A stretch of 64,000 nt of DNA from Candidatus Desulfofervidus auxilii (GTDB lineage: Bacteria > Desulfobacterota > Desulfofervidia > Desulfofervidales > Desulfofervidaceae). The notes below the pieces were generated by a model, which did not search any database, was not told where the DNA came from, and was given only the letters and a program-made list of their open reading frames with translations. Position numbers and translations under genes: made by a program. Where the stretch lies: NCBI GenBank assembly GCA_030262725.1, contig JAJSZS010000007.1, positions 1-64,000 of the forward strand, written 5' to 3'. Positions within the stretch are counted from its first letter, which is position 1. Each line of letters starts with the position of its first letter. Positions 36,253 through 44,751 of the stretch are shown here, one piece after another.

Positions 36253-37326
36253 TTGCCAGTTTTTTGGACAATCATCATTTTAGGTTTACTTATCTTTGTT
36301 CATGAATGGGGTCATTTTTTAATGGCTAGATGGTGTGGGGTAAAGGTAAAAACATTTTCTTTAGGCTTTGGCCCAAAGTTAATTAGTAAGGAGTTTGGGG
36401 AAACAGAATATGCCATTTCTGCTTTTCCATTAGGTGGATATGTAAAACTTTTAGGAGAATCTTTAGAAGAATATATTCCTGAAGAAGAAAAATATCATGC
36501 TTTTTTATGCCAACCACTTTGGAAACGTATTTTAATTGTTCTTGCTGGCCCCTTTTTTAATATTTTATTTGCTGTAGTGATATTTATTTCTCTTTTCGCT
36601 ATTAAAGGACAACCATTGCTTTTACCTAAAATTGGTGATGTTCACCCTAATTCTCCAGCAGCTATTGCTGGATTGAAAAAAGGTGATTTGATTCTTGCAG
36701 TTAATCAAACACCAATAAAAACATGGGATGAGCTTGCCTTTAAAATTAAAGAATCAAAGGGAAAATCATTAATATTGCTTATAAGTCGTAATGGAAAGAA
36801 AATTTCTGTTGTTGTGAAGCCTAAAATAGAAAAGTTAAAAACTATTTTAGGTGAAGTAGTGGAACGCCCAATAATTGGTATTGTAGCAGCAGGTGAAGTA
36901 AAAATTCGTTATCTTTCTCCTTGGATGGCTGTTTGGGAGGGATTAAAACAGAGTTGGATAACAACAAAATTAACAATTATTTCTTTGAAAAACCTTATTT
37001 TAGGTAAAATTTCTTTAAAAATGCTTGCAGGACCTGTAGGTATAATTCAATTAACAACTAGACAAGCTAAAGCTGGCTTAGCAGCTCTTTTTGCATTTGC
37101 TGCTTTGCTCTCCATTAATCTAGGCATTATAAATCTTTTCCCTATCCCTATATTAGATGGCGGTCATTTAGTATTATTTGCAATTGAAGCAGTAAGAAGG
37201 CGACCTTTAAGCAAAAAAACAGTAGAAATTGCCCAAAAAATAGGCATAGCTATCTTGGCAGTCATAATGATTATGGTTATGTATAATGATATCTTACGCA
37301 TAGTACAAAAGACATCCTTTCCATGA
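36253..37326 (+). CDS. rseP: Site-2 zinc metalloprotease RseP/RIP
   Basis: A 357-residue intramembrane protease that cuts membrane proteins such as anti-sigma factors. The zinc site HEWGH lies in the first helix, the LDG zinc ligand motif in NLFPIPILDGGH near the C-terminus, and one PDZ domain at about 115-190 (PNSPAAIAGLKKGDLILAVN). Four helices are visible. It starts at TTG 36253 with AGGAGG six bases upstream. One PDZ domain rather than two is usual outside gamma-proteobacteria. Confidence 0.95.
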   Translation: MPVFWTIIILGLLIFVHEWGHFLMARWCGVKVKTFSLGFGPKLISKEFGETEYAISAFPLGGYVKLLGESLEEYIPEEEKYHAFLCQPLWKRILIVLAGPFFNILFAVVIFISLFAIKGQPLLLPKIGDVHPNSPAAIAGLKKGDLILAVNQTPIKTWDELAFKIKESKGKSLILLISRNGKKISVVVKPKIEKLKTILGEVVERPIIGIVAAGEVKIRYLSPWMAVWEGLKQSWITTKLTIISLKNLILGKISLKMLAGPVGIIQLTTRQAKAGLAALFAFAALLSINLGIINLFPIPILDGGHLVLFAIEAVRRRPLSKKTVEIAQKIGIAILAVIMIMVMYNDILRIVQKTSFP

Positions 37327-38012
37327 AAATATTAACTATTGATACATCTACTAGCATAGGTAATGTTGCAATTGTAGAAGAGGGGGAGATAAAAGGTGAA
37401 GTAACCCTTAATTTACCTTTAACTCACAATCAACGATTAATAAAAAGCTTAGAAACACTTTTAAGGATTACAAAAATTTCTTTTTCTGAAATAGATTTGC
37501 TAGCAGTAATAAAAGGGCCAGGTAGTTTTACAGGTCTTCGTATTGGTGTAGCAACAGCTAAAGGATTGGCTTTTGCTTTAAAAAAACCACTTATTGGTGT
37601 TAATGGATTAGATACATTAGCATACAATTTTTCCTATATATCTTATTTAATTTGTCCTATGTTGGATGCTCGTAAAAAACAAGTATTTGCTGCATTTTAT
37701 ATAGTAGAAAAAGGAGAGATAAAACGTATTTCTGATTATTATTCCATATTTCCTGAAATTTTATTAAAAGATCTGAGACGTAAAACCATTTTTATTGGTA
37801 CAGGTGCATTGATTTATAAAGAACTTATTAGACAAAAATTAAAAGAAAAAGCTATTTTTCCTCCTTCTCACCTTCATCGTATTCATCCTGAAACTATTGC
37901 TCAATTAGCTCTTAAAGCTATAGAAAAAGGAGAAAAAACTGATCCAATTACTTTTGTACCTTTTTATATTCGTCCTTCTGATGCAGAAATTAACTTTTAT
38001 AGAAAAAATTAA
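37323..38012 (+). CDS. tsaB: tRNA threonylcarbamoyladenosine biosynthesis protein TsaB
   Basis: A 229-residue TsaB, the scaffold of the TsaBDE complex that makes t6A37 in ANN-reading tRNAs. Signature parts are LTIDTSTSIGNVAIVE, HNQRLI and IKGPGSFTGLRIGVATAKGL, then PMLDARKKQVFAAFY. It overlaps rseP by 4 bases (ATGA). Its length and the lack of the metal-site histidines fit TsaB rather than TsaD. Confidence 0.95.
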   Translation: MKILTIDTSTSIGNVAIVEEGEIKGEVTLNLPLTHNQRLIKSLETLLRITKISFSEIDLLAVIKGPGSFTGLRIGVATAKGLAFALKKPLIGVNGLDTLAYNFSYISYLICPMLDARKKQVFAAFYIVEKGEIKRISDYYSIFPEILLKDLRRKTIFIGTGALIYKELIRQKLKEKAIFPPSHLHRIHPETIAQLALKAIEKGEKTDPITFVPFYIRPSDAEINFYRKN

Positions 38013-38559
38013 ATTATTAGAAAAACTATATGCACAATTTGAAGAAGAGGTAAAAGAGTTTAAAAAGAATGCTGTTTGCCATAAAGGTTGTGCTGATTGT
38101 TGTAAACAAATGGCAAAGATTGATTTGACTACCCTTGAAGCTTTACGTATAAAGGCAAAGATTGAAACATTTGATGAATCTACTAAATTATGGATTAAAA
38201 AGCAGTTAAAAAAAGATTTAAAAAAAAGAAAAAAGAAAAATTATGCCACTTGTCCTTTTCTCACTAAAGAAGATACGTGTCTTATTTATGAAGTACGTCC
38301 ATTTAGCTGTCGATGGATTTATTCTTTGAAAAAGTGTAAAGGCAATCCACCACTTATACATAGCTGTGTTTTTGAAAAAGCCAAAGAAGCTATAAAAAAA
38401 ATAAAACAACTTGATAATAATGGTTATTCAGGACATATTAGCATTATTCTTCAATTATTAGATCAAACGGAATTCAGAGAGAATTATCTTTTAGATAAAC
38501 CTAATAAAATTAAAATAAAAAGTTTTCTTCCTTACATTTTACCTAATAAAAACAAATAA
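37981..38559 (+). CDS. YkgJ family cysteine-cluster protein
   Basis: A 192-residue protein with the UPF0153/YkgJ zinc- or iron-binding cysteine cluster: CHKGCADCCKQ, then CPFLTKEDTC, RPFSCRW and later KKCKGNPP and SCVF. Function is unknown in the family. The in-frame ATG at 37981 overlaps tsaB by 32 bases; an upstream ATG at 37954 would deepen the overlap. It ends the rseP-tsaB operon, converging on a TPR gene. Confidence 0.75.
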   Translation: MQKLTFIEKIKLLEKLYAQFEEEVKEFKKNAVCHKGCADCCKQMAKIDLTTLEALRIKAKIETFDESTKLWIKKQLKKDLKKRKKKNYATCPFLTKEDTCLIYEVRPFSCRWIYSLKKCKGNPPLIHSCVFEKAKEAIKKIKQLDNNGYSGHISIILQLLDQTEFRENYLLDKPNKIKIKSFLPYILPNKNK

Positions 38560-38571
38560 TGTAGTCAACAA

Positions 38572-39072
38572 CTAGCGATCGTTAAATTTCTTTTCATATC
38601 TTATAATTTCTTTAAGTTTTTCTCTTATTCTGCGTTCATCATATATGTTAAGGGACTTTTGAAGACGTGCATCTCCAAGTCTTATAACCATTTTTAGATT
38701 TTCCTCTAACTTTCTTTTGTTTCCAAGAATTTGATAGATACGTGCTTTAGCAAGATAAGCAGGGGCATATGTAGGATTGATTCTCAATGCTTCATCAAAA
38801 TCTGCAAGGGCTTTTTTATATTCTTTAAGCTGTAAATAAACCAACCCTCGATTATAATAAGCACGGGCATTTCTAGGATCTAATCGAATAGCTTCATCAA
38901 AATCTTTACAGGCATTTTGATAATCAGAAATCATTACATATGCTACACCACGGCTTCTATAGACCTCACTAGATTTTTCGCCATTTTTAATTGCTCTAGA
39001 AAAGGCATCAATACTTTCTTTATATTCCTTTTGAACTAAATGTTGTTTACCTTTTTTTATTAAATCTTCCAT
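38572..39072 (-). CDS. Small TPR-repeat protein
   Basis: A 166-residue protein with three or four tetratricopeptide repeats (SSEVYRSRGVAYVMISDYQN, NARAYYNRGLVYLQLKEYKK, YAPAYLAKARIYQILGN) and a charged C-terminal tail. There is no signal peptide, so it is probably cytoplasmic and binds protein partners. Its own promoter shares a -35 box with the divergent DUF72 gene. Confidence 0.8.
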   Translation of the reverse strand: MEDLIKKGKQHLVQKEYKESIDAFSRAIKNGEKSSEVYRSRGVAYVMISDYQNACKDFDEAIRLDPRNARAYYNRGLVYLQLKEYKKALADFDEALRINPTYAPAYLAKARIYQILGNKRKLEENLKMVIRLGDARLQKSLNIYDERRIREKLKEIIRYEKKFNDR

Positions 39073-39079
39073 TTGTTAA

Positions 39080-39108
39080 AATTTACAAAATACCATTTAT
39101 TTTTGCAA
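39080..39108 (-). promoter_or_regulatory. promoter of the small TPR gene
   Basis: TTGCAA (39108-39103), 17 bases, TAAATT (39085-39080) on the minus strand. The -35 hexamer is palindromic and also serves the plus-strand promoter. Confidence 0.5.
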
Positions 39109-39131
39109 GTAAAATTTTAAAATGTTATTAT
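39103..39131 (+). promoter_or_regulatory. promoter of the DUF72 gene
   Basis: TTGCAA (39103-39108), 17 bases, TATTAT (39126-39131). The predicted start is near 39138, with GAGGGA ahead of the ATG at 39161. Confidence 0.5.
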
Positions 39132-39160
39132 TTTTTAAAAATTAAAAGAGGGATTGAAAA

Positions 39161-39871
39161 ATGTTTAAAATAGGTTGTTGTGGTTTCCCAATAGCTCAAA
39201 ATAAATATTTTAAAGAATTTTCTACAATAGAAATACAACAAAGTTTTTATCGCAACCTTACCGAAAAACAAGTAAAAAATTGGCGGAATAAAGCTCCATT
39301 AGAATTTGAATTTGTCTTAAAAGCCCCTCAATGTGTTACTCATCCTCCTAATAGTCCTACTTATCGACGTTCAGATTTAACAGAAGAAAAAAGAAAATAT
39401 TGTGGTGGGTTTAGGTTAAATGAAGTAATAGAAGAGATAATGGATATATTTTTTAAACGAGCAGCAATATTAAATACAGAAAAATTTGTCTTTCAAACAC
39501 CTGCTTCTTTTAAACCTAATTCAGAAAATATTAAAACTATGATTGAATTTTTCAATTATTATAAAAATAAAGGAATTTTTATTTGGGAACCAAGAGGAAA
39601 GGAATGGACACAAGAAATTGTTAAACATATTTGTCAGAAAGCCAATCTCATTCATGCAGTTGATCCATTTTTACATGGCCCTCCAGTTTGGGGTAATTTC
39701 ACTTATTTCAGACTTCATGGAAATCTAAAAAATTATGTTTATTCTTATTCTGATGAGGAGCTTAGAAATATTATTAAAATTTCCTCTCCTTCTGGTTACA
39801 TTATGTTCAACAATTCTGAAATGTATGAAAATGCTTTAAGATTAAAAAAGATGTTAGCAGAAGACAAATAA
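39161..39871 (+). CDS. DUF72 domain protein
   Basis: A 236-residue TIM-barrel-like DUF72 protein: IGCCGFP at the start, TIEIQQSFYRN, WRNKAPLEFEFVLKAPQCV, then WEPRGKEW and YFRLHGN. The biochemical activity is not known. It stands alone between a divergent TPR gene and the flagellar promoter region, with its own promoter and a GAGGG SD. Confidence 0.88.
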   Translation: MFKIGCCGFPIAQNKYFKEFSTIEIQQSFYRNLTEKQVKNWRNKAPLEFEFVLKAPQCVTHPPNSPTYRRSDLTEEKRKYCGGFRLNEVIEEIMDIFFKRAAILNTEKFVFQTPASFKPNSENIKTMIEFFNYYKNKGIFIWEPRGKEWTQEIVKHICQKANLIHAVDPFLHGPPVWGNFTYFRLHGNLKNYVYSYSDEELRNIIKISSPSGYIMFNNSEMYENALRLKKMLAEDK

Positions 39872-39875
39872 ATTT

Positions 39876-39892
39876 TGTGTCAAAATGGCACA
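39876..39892 (+). promoter_or_regulatory. enhancer-like dyad 1 upstream of the flagellar operon
   Basis: TGTGTCAAAATGGCACA is a 17-base imperfect palindrome (TGTG-n-CA-n3-TG-n-CACA). It matches dyad 2 in reverse orientation at 15 of 17 positions. Its centre lies about 156 bases before the predicted sigma-54 start, where activator sites usually are. Confidence 0.6.
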
Positions 39893-39947
39893 GTCTTTTT
39901 AGAGGACATATTTAATGGCAGTTTTATTCTTTCATTCAAAACTTTAA

Positions 39948-39964
39948 AGTGCCTTTTTGACACA
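39948..39964 (-). promoter_or_regulatory. enhancer-like dyad 2 upstream of the flagellar operon
   Basis: Read on the minus strand this is TGTGTCAAAAAGGCACT, an inverted near-copy of dyad 1. Its centre is 72 bases from that of dyad 1, close to seven helical turns, and about 84 bases before the predicted start. Confidence 0.6.
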
Positions 39965-40013
39965 TTTAAAATCTGTCTTCTAATAAAGTCCTTTCTATTT
40001 ATTGGAATTTCGT

Positions 40014-40030
40014 TTGGCACATAAGTTGCT
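40014..40030 (+). promoter_or_regulatory. sigma-54 (-24/-12) promoter of the flagellar operon
   Basis: TTGGCAC, five bases, TTGCT: TTGGCACATAAGTTGCT matches the sigma-54 consensus almost perfectly. Transcription should start about 12 bases downstream, near 40041, about 10 bases before the ATG at 40051. The dyads upstream complete a typical activator-dependent promoter. The same kind of promoter drives class-II flagellar genes in Vibrio, Pseudomonas and Helicobacter. Confidence 0.85.
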
Positions 40031-40050
40031 CAAAGCTTCAAAATGAAAAC

Positions 40051-41904
40051 ATGACTATCTTAAAGATATCAATAGGAATTTTATTGATAATGATGTCTGT
40101 ATCTTTTGGAAAGGCAGAGAATTTGGAAGAAGGGATTAAGGCATTTAGGACAGGCAAATATGAAGAAGCCAAGAATAAACTAGAATTATTTTTAAAAAAA
40201 CATCCACAGTCTCCCAAAGCTATTTTGTTTTTAGGACGAGTTTACAAGAAAATGGGTAAATTTTCTGAAGCTGAAAAAATATGGCAAGAAGCCATTCGCA
40301 AGTATCCTAAAAATTCATACTATCATTTATTTTTCTATGAATTAGGTATTCTTGCTTATGAATTAAAACAACCAGAAAAAGCCATAAAATTGCTTTTAAA
40401 GGCTTTAGAAAACTGTAAAGATAAGCAGCTTTCTATGGAAATCTGTTTTGCTATTGGTAACTGCTATGTAGATATGAATAATTATTTAGCTGCTCGCAAT
40501 TTTTATCAAGAAGCTTTAAATAAAGGAATTTTGCCTTATGAATATCTTAAAAAGCATCCTAAAACTTATCTCAATGTAGCTGAAATATTCTTTATTTATG
40601 GAAATTATGAAAAAGCAGTTGATGCTTATTTAGAAATCGCTTCTCTTTTTCCTAAATCAGATTTTGCTCCAAAAGCATGGTTAAGAGCAGGGGATGCTTT
40701 AATAAAAATGAAAAAGTTTAAAAAGGGATTAGAAGCTTATGCAAAGGTTATTTATCTCTACCCAGAAAGTGAAGAGGTATGGCTTAGTAAATTTCGTATG
40801 GCAGATTTAGCTACTGAAAAACCTGGTTTAAAATTACCACTTACTAGTTATTATGAAGCATATAAGCATCCATATGAAACATATCTAGAGCTTACAAAAG
40901 CTCCATTACCAGAATTATCAGAATTAGCCTATTTTAGGCTAGCACAAATTTTTTTACGAGAAAATCAATTTGCTCAAGCAGTAAAGTTTCTGGAAAAACA
41001 TCAAAATAAATTTCATCAGCTTAAAGAACATGTATTAGATTTAATGAAAAAAGCTATTATTGGCTGGATTAAAAAGGCATATCAAGATCATCAATATTTG
41101 CTTGTTTTGGAAATCTATATGAAATATCAGTCTTATCTTGATAAGGTTGATAAAGATTTCCTTGAAAAGATTGCTGAAGCTTATTATGAACTCGGTTTTT
41201 ATGAAGAAGCTTTAAAAATTTATCAAAAAATCTCTTTAAATTCAGAAAGCTTATTAAAACTTGCTAAAATATATTATGCTCTTCGTTGTTATCCTGATGC
41301 TTATCATCTATTACAATCATTTCTTACAAAAGTAGCAGAATTTTCTAAAAAATGTGATGCCACTTATTTATTAGCAGAAGTTAATTTAGCTCAAGGCAAA
41401 TATAAAGAAGCAATACCACTTTATATTGAATTCCTTGAACAATGTACTCCTTCTAATCCATATGCCCTTTATATACCGATTGCTAAATGCTATGCCGAGA
41501 TAAATGCCTATCAGGATGCTATTTCATTTCTTGAAACTATGTTCAGTTTTATTGAAAAAAAGGAATTTGAAAAACAATTTATTAGAGAAGGACATTGGCT
41601 TCTAGCAAATTGTTATTACCAGGTAGGAGATTATGAAAATGCTTTAAAACATTATTATGAAGTACTATCTCTTGAAAATGACGAAGATTTTACTCTCCTT
41701 GTTTGGTATTTTATTGCTGATTGTTATCTTAAAACTGGCCAAAAAGAAAAAGCAATTAGTACTTATCAAAAACTTAAAGAAAAAGATTCTTTTTGGCAAA
41801 GCTTAGCTAATTATGCACTAGACAATATAAATTGGAATAAAAAGTATCAAAGGTATCTAAAAGTCTTTACATTTACAGGAGGAAATAATGATAGAGAGAG
41901 TTAG
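40051..41904 (+). CDS. Exported TPR-repeat protein, first gene of the flagellar operon
   Basis: A 617-residue protein with a signal peptide (cleavage likely near SFGKAEN) and about 14 TPR-like helical repeats (EEGIKAFRTGKYEEAKNKLE, FGNYEKAVDAY-type units). No transmembrane helix follows, so a periplasmic location is likely. It is led by the sigma-54 promoter and overlaps fliE by 17 bases, so it is part of the flagellar regulon. I do not recognise a named flagellar protein; a role in motor or sheath assembly, like the periplasmic PflA-type TPR proteins of Campylobacter, is a guess. Confidence 0.7.
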   Translation: MTILKISIGILLIMMSVSFGKAENLEEGIKAFRTGKYEEAKNKLELFLKKHPQSPKAILFLGRVYKKMGKFSEAEKIWQEAIRKYPKNSYYHLFFYELGILAYELKQPEKAIKLLLKALENCKDKQLSMEICFAIGNCYVDMNNYLAARNFYQEALNKGILPYEYLKKHPKTYLNVAEIFFIYGNYEKAVDAYLEIASLFPKSDFAPKAWLRAGDALIKMKKFKKGLEAYAKVIYLYPESEEVWLSKFRMADLATEKPGLKLPLTSYYEAYKHPYETYLELTKAPLPELSELAYFRLAQIFLRENQFAQAVKFLEKHQNKFHQLKEHVLDLMKKAIIGWIKKAYQDHQYLLVLEIYMKYQSYLDKVDKDFLEKIAEAYYELGFYEEALKIYQKISLNSESLLKLAKIYYALRCYPDAYHLLQSFLTKVAEFSKKCDATYLLAEVNLAQGKYKEAIPLYIEFLEQCTPSNPYALYIPIAKCYAEINAYQDAISFLETMFSFIEKKEFEKQFIREGHWLLANCYYQVGDYENALKHYYEVLSLENDEDFTLLVWYFIADCYLKTGQKEKAISTYQKLKEKDSFWQSLANYALDNINWNKKYQRYLKVFTFTGGNNDRES

Positions 41905-42166
41905 TTTTAATGATTTTGAGATAGTAAAAAATATAGCAGAAAAAAAGGATTCTTCTTTTGGAGAAATTTTAAAAACTTATCTTCAAAAGGTTAATGCTGA
42001 ACAAAAAATAGCTGATGAAATGATAAATCGTTTTCTTGCTGGAGAAGCAGATATTCATCAAGTTATGATTGCTTTGGAAAAAGCAGAACTTTCTTTTCAA
42101 TTAATGATGCAAGTGAGAAATAAGCTAATTGAAGCTTATCATGAAATTATGAGGATGCAAATATAA
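41888..42166 (+). CDS. fliE: Flagellar hook-basal body protein FliE
   Basis: A 92-residue FliE, which joins the MS ring to the rod. The family C-terminus is clear: MIALEKAELSFQLMMQVRNK then AYHEIMRMQI. ATG 41888 has GGAGG upstream and overlaps the TPR gene. flgB and flgC, often beside fliE, lie 18 kb away at the end of the same operon. Confidence 0.93.
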   Translation: MIERVSFNDFEIVKNIAEKKDSSFGEILKTYLQKVNAEQKIADEMINRFLAGEADIHQVMIALEKAELSFQLMMQVRNKLIEAYHEIMRMQI

Positions 42167-43749
42167 TGATGGATAGGTTAAGAGAAATTATTAAAAAAAT
42201 TAAATCTTTATCTTTAAGTCAAAAAATTGCTTTAGTTATTATTGTTGCTTTGATTATAAGTAGCATTTGTGTAAGTTTTCTTTGGATATCTTCTCCTGAA
42301 TATCAACTTCTCTATGGTAATCTTTCTCCAGAAGATGCAGGTACAATAGTAAAAAGATTAAAAGAATTGCATATTCCATATAAATTGAAAAATGGTGGAC
42401 GAGATATCTATGTACCTCAAAATAGAGTATATGAAACCCGTCTTACTTTAGCCAGTGAAGGTTTACCAAAAGGTGGACAGATTGGATTTGAAATCTTTGA
42501 TCGCCGTATATTTGGCATAACTGATTTTGTGCAGAAGTTGAATTATCAGCGAGCCCTTCAGGGAGAATTGGCTCGGACAATTTCTAGTCTTAACGAAGTT
42601 AAATGGGCTAGGGTACATATTGTAATACCTGAAGAATCTTTATTTACTACTGAAAAAAAGCATCCTTCAGCTTCAGTACTATTAAAATTAAATCCTGGTC
42701 AACAACTTAATCGAGAACAGATTAAAGCTATTACTTATTTAGTAGCTGCAAGCATTCCTCAATTAAAACCTGAGGAAGTAGTTGTAGTAGATACTAGTGG
42801 AAATATGTTGGCTGGAGGTAAAAGTAATGTCTACTCCGGAGAAAGACTAACAGAGCTTTTAAAGGTTCAACACCAATTGGAAAATCAATTAGAGCAAAAA
42901 ATAAAAGATTTATTAGAAAAAGTCGTAGGGTCAGGAAAGGTAGTGGCAAAGGTTTCAGTTGAAATGGACTTTTCAAAATTAGAAAAAACACAAGAACTTT
43001 ATGACCCAGAATTAAAAGTAGCTAGAAGTGAGCAAGTAACTGAAGAGATAGCAAGTGGAAGTGAAAATATTCCTGCTGGAATTCCAGGTGTAGTTTCCAA
43101 TTTACCTCAAACACAAGCTACTGCTTCATCTACTAAAACTACACCTTACAAGCAAAAAAGAACAAATAAGATAGTCAATTATGAGATTACTAAAACAATT
43201 CAGCATATTACAGAACCTATGGGAAAAATTAGGAAAATATCAGCAGCTGTTCTTGTAGATGGTATTTATAAAGAAATAGAGGGAGAAATGCGTTATTTTC
43301 CTCGTACAGAAGAAGAAATAGAAAAATTTAAAGCTATTGTAGAGAAAGCAATTGGTTTTAGTAAAGAAAGAGGTGATCAAGTAGAAGTAGTAAATATACC
43401 ATTTGATCAAACATTCTTTAAAGAGCAAGCCAAGATTGAAAAGGAAATGGAAAATATAGCAAAACGGCAATGGTGGTATCAATTAGCTATTTCTGTTATT
43501 AAAGGTATTGTACTATTAGTTCTTATCTTTACACTTATACGTCTACTGAAAAATTTAACAAAATCTATAACTCCAGAAGTATCTGTACCTAAAGAATTAC
43601 CAAAACCTGTTAAGGAACTTGAAGCTACTGTAGGTGCTTTACCTGCTGAGAAAGATCTTGAAGAGATGAAAGAAGAGATAAAACAAATCGCTCAAAAAGA
43701 ACCTGCTCGTCTAGCTCAAGTAGCTCAGGCATGGCTTAGGGAGGAATAA
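42166..43749 (+). CDS. fliF: Flagellar MS-ring protein FliF
   Basis: A 527-residue MS-ring subunit. It has two helices (about 20-43 and 442-463) around a periplasmic region with the YscJ-like domain (SPEYQLLYGNLSPEDAG, ARVHIVIPEESLF) and FliF C-terminal part (NYEITKTIQHITEPMG). The short cytoplasmic tail ends near LAQVAQAWLREE, the FliG-binding segment. The start ATG shares a base with the fliE stop. Confidence 0.96.
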   Translation: MMDRLREIIKKIKSLSLSQKIALVIIVALIISSICVSFLWISSPEYQLLYGNLSPEDAGTIVKRLKELHIPYKLKNGGRDIYVPQNRVYETRLTLASEGLPKGGQIGFEIFDRRIFGITDFVQKLNYQRALQGELARTISSLNEVKWARVHIVIPEESLFTTEKKHPSASVLLKLNPGQQLNREQIKAITYLVAASIPQLKPEEVVVVDTSGNMLAGGKSNVYSGERLTELLKVQHQLENQLEQKIKDLLEKVVGSGKVVAKVSVEMDFSKLEKTQELYDPELKVARSEQVTEEIASGSENIPAGIPGVVSNLPQTQATASSTKTTPYKQKRTNKIVNYEITKTIQHITEPMGKIRKISAAVLVDGIYKEIEGEMRYFPRTEEEIEKFKAIVEKAIGFSKERGDQVEVVNIPFDQTFFKEQAKIEKEMENIAKRQWWYQLAISVIKGIVLLVLIFTLIRLLKNLTKSITPEVSVPKELPKPVKELEATVGALPAEKDLEEMKEEIKQIAQKEPARLAQVAQAWLREE

Positions 43750-44751
43750 ATGCATAAGAAATTGAATGGTTTAGAAAAAGCCTCAATTTTACTACTTAGT
43801 TTGGATGAAAATTTAGCTGCTCAAGTGTTAAGAAATCTAGATGATAGAGAGATTCAAAAGTTAACTCAATGTATGTCTCAATTAGAAGTTGTTAGTAAAG
43901 AAGAAATAAAAGAAGTATTAAAGGAAGCTATACAGAAGTTAAAAGAAGTTGGGATTGTAGGAAAAGGAAAAGATTTTGTCTCTAGACTTCTTACTAAAGC
44001 CTTAGGAGAAAAAAGAAGTGAAGAGCTTTTGAAGGTATTAAAAGGAATTTCCACTTTTCCAGGTGAAACAGGAAGTACATTTCAATTGGATAGCAAAATG
44101 CTAGCTACACTTATCCAAGATGAACATCCTCAGATTATTGCCCTTATTCTTTCATGTATGGATCCAGAAAAAGCAAAAGAAGTTATTAGTGAATTGCCTC
44201 AAGAATACAGAGCAGACATCATTTATCGAATTTCTACTATGGAAAGTATTCCTCCTGAAGTAGTAGAGGAGATTCAAGAGACACTACGTAATAAAATTAC
44301 TGGCACAGGTATAGGAGAGGCAAGACATGGAGGATTAGATAAAGTTTTAGAGATTGTGAAAAAAATGGATAAAAATACAATTGAAGCTATTTTAACTGAT
44401 CTTCAAGAATTAGATTCAAATCTTGCTGTTAAAATAGAAAATCAATTGTTTACTTTTGAAGATCTAATTCATCTAGATGATCGTAGTGTTCAAACTTTAC
44501 TTCGTGAGATTGATACTCGTGATTTAGTATTAGCCTTAAAAGCCGCTAGTGAAGAGCTTAAAGACCTATTTTTGAGAAATGTTTCTCAAAGAGCACGGGA
44601 GATGATTTTAGATGACATGGAAGCCATGGGGCCAGTAAGATTGAAAGATGTAGAAGCAGCTCAACAAAGAATCGTTGATGTAGCAAAGAAATTAGAAGAG
44701 GAAGGTAAGATTATTTTACAAAGAAGTGGAGAAGAAAATGTCTTTGTCTAA
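43750..44751 (+). CDS. fliG: Flagellar motor switch protein FliG
   Basis: A 333-residue rotor protein that receives torque from the stator. All three parts are present: the FliF-binding N-domain (GLEKASILLLSLDENLAAQV), the middle domain with EHPQIIALILSCMDPEKA, and the C-domain with the charged torque helix around DRSVQTLLREIDTRDLVLAL and RAREMILDDMEAMGPVRL. It follows fliF without a gap. Confidence 0.97.
   Translation: MHKKLNGLEKASILLLSLDENLAAQVLRNLDDREIQKLTQCMSQLEVVSKEEIKEVLKEAIQKLKEVGIVGKGKDFVSRLLTKALGEKRSEELLKVLKGISTFPGETGSTFQLDSKMLATLIQDEHPQIIALILSCMDPEKAKEVISELPQEYRADIIYRISTMESIPPEVVEEIQETLRNKITGTGIGEARHGGLDKVLEIVKKMDKNTIEAILTDLQELDSNLAVKIENQLFTFEDLIHLDDRSVQTLLREIDTRDLVLALKAASEELKDLFLRNVSQRAREMILDDMEAMGPVRLKDVEAAQQRIVDVAKKLEEEGKIILQRSGEENVFV

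Noticed and set aside
39958-39987. TTGACA in dyad 2 as a -35 box for a sigma-70 promoter of the flagellar operon.
   Set aside because: No reasonable -10 box lies at 16-18 bases; the sigma-54 site fits far better.
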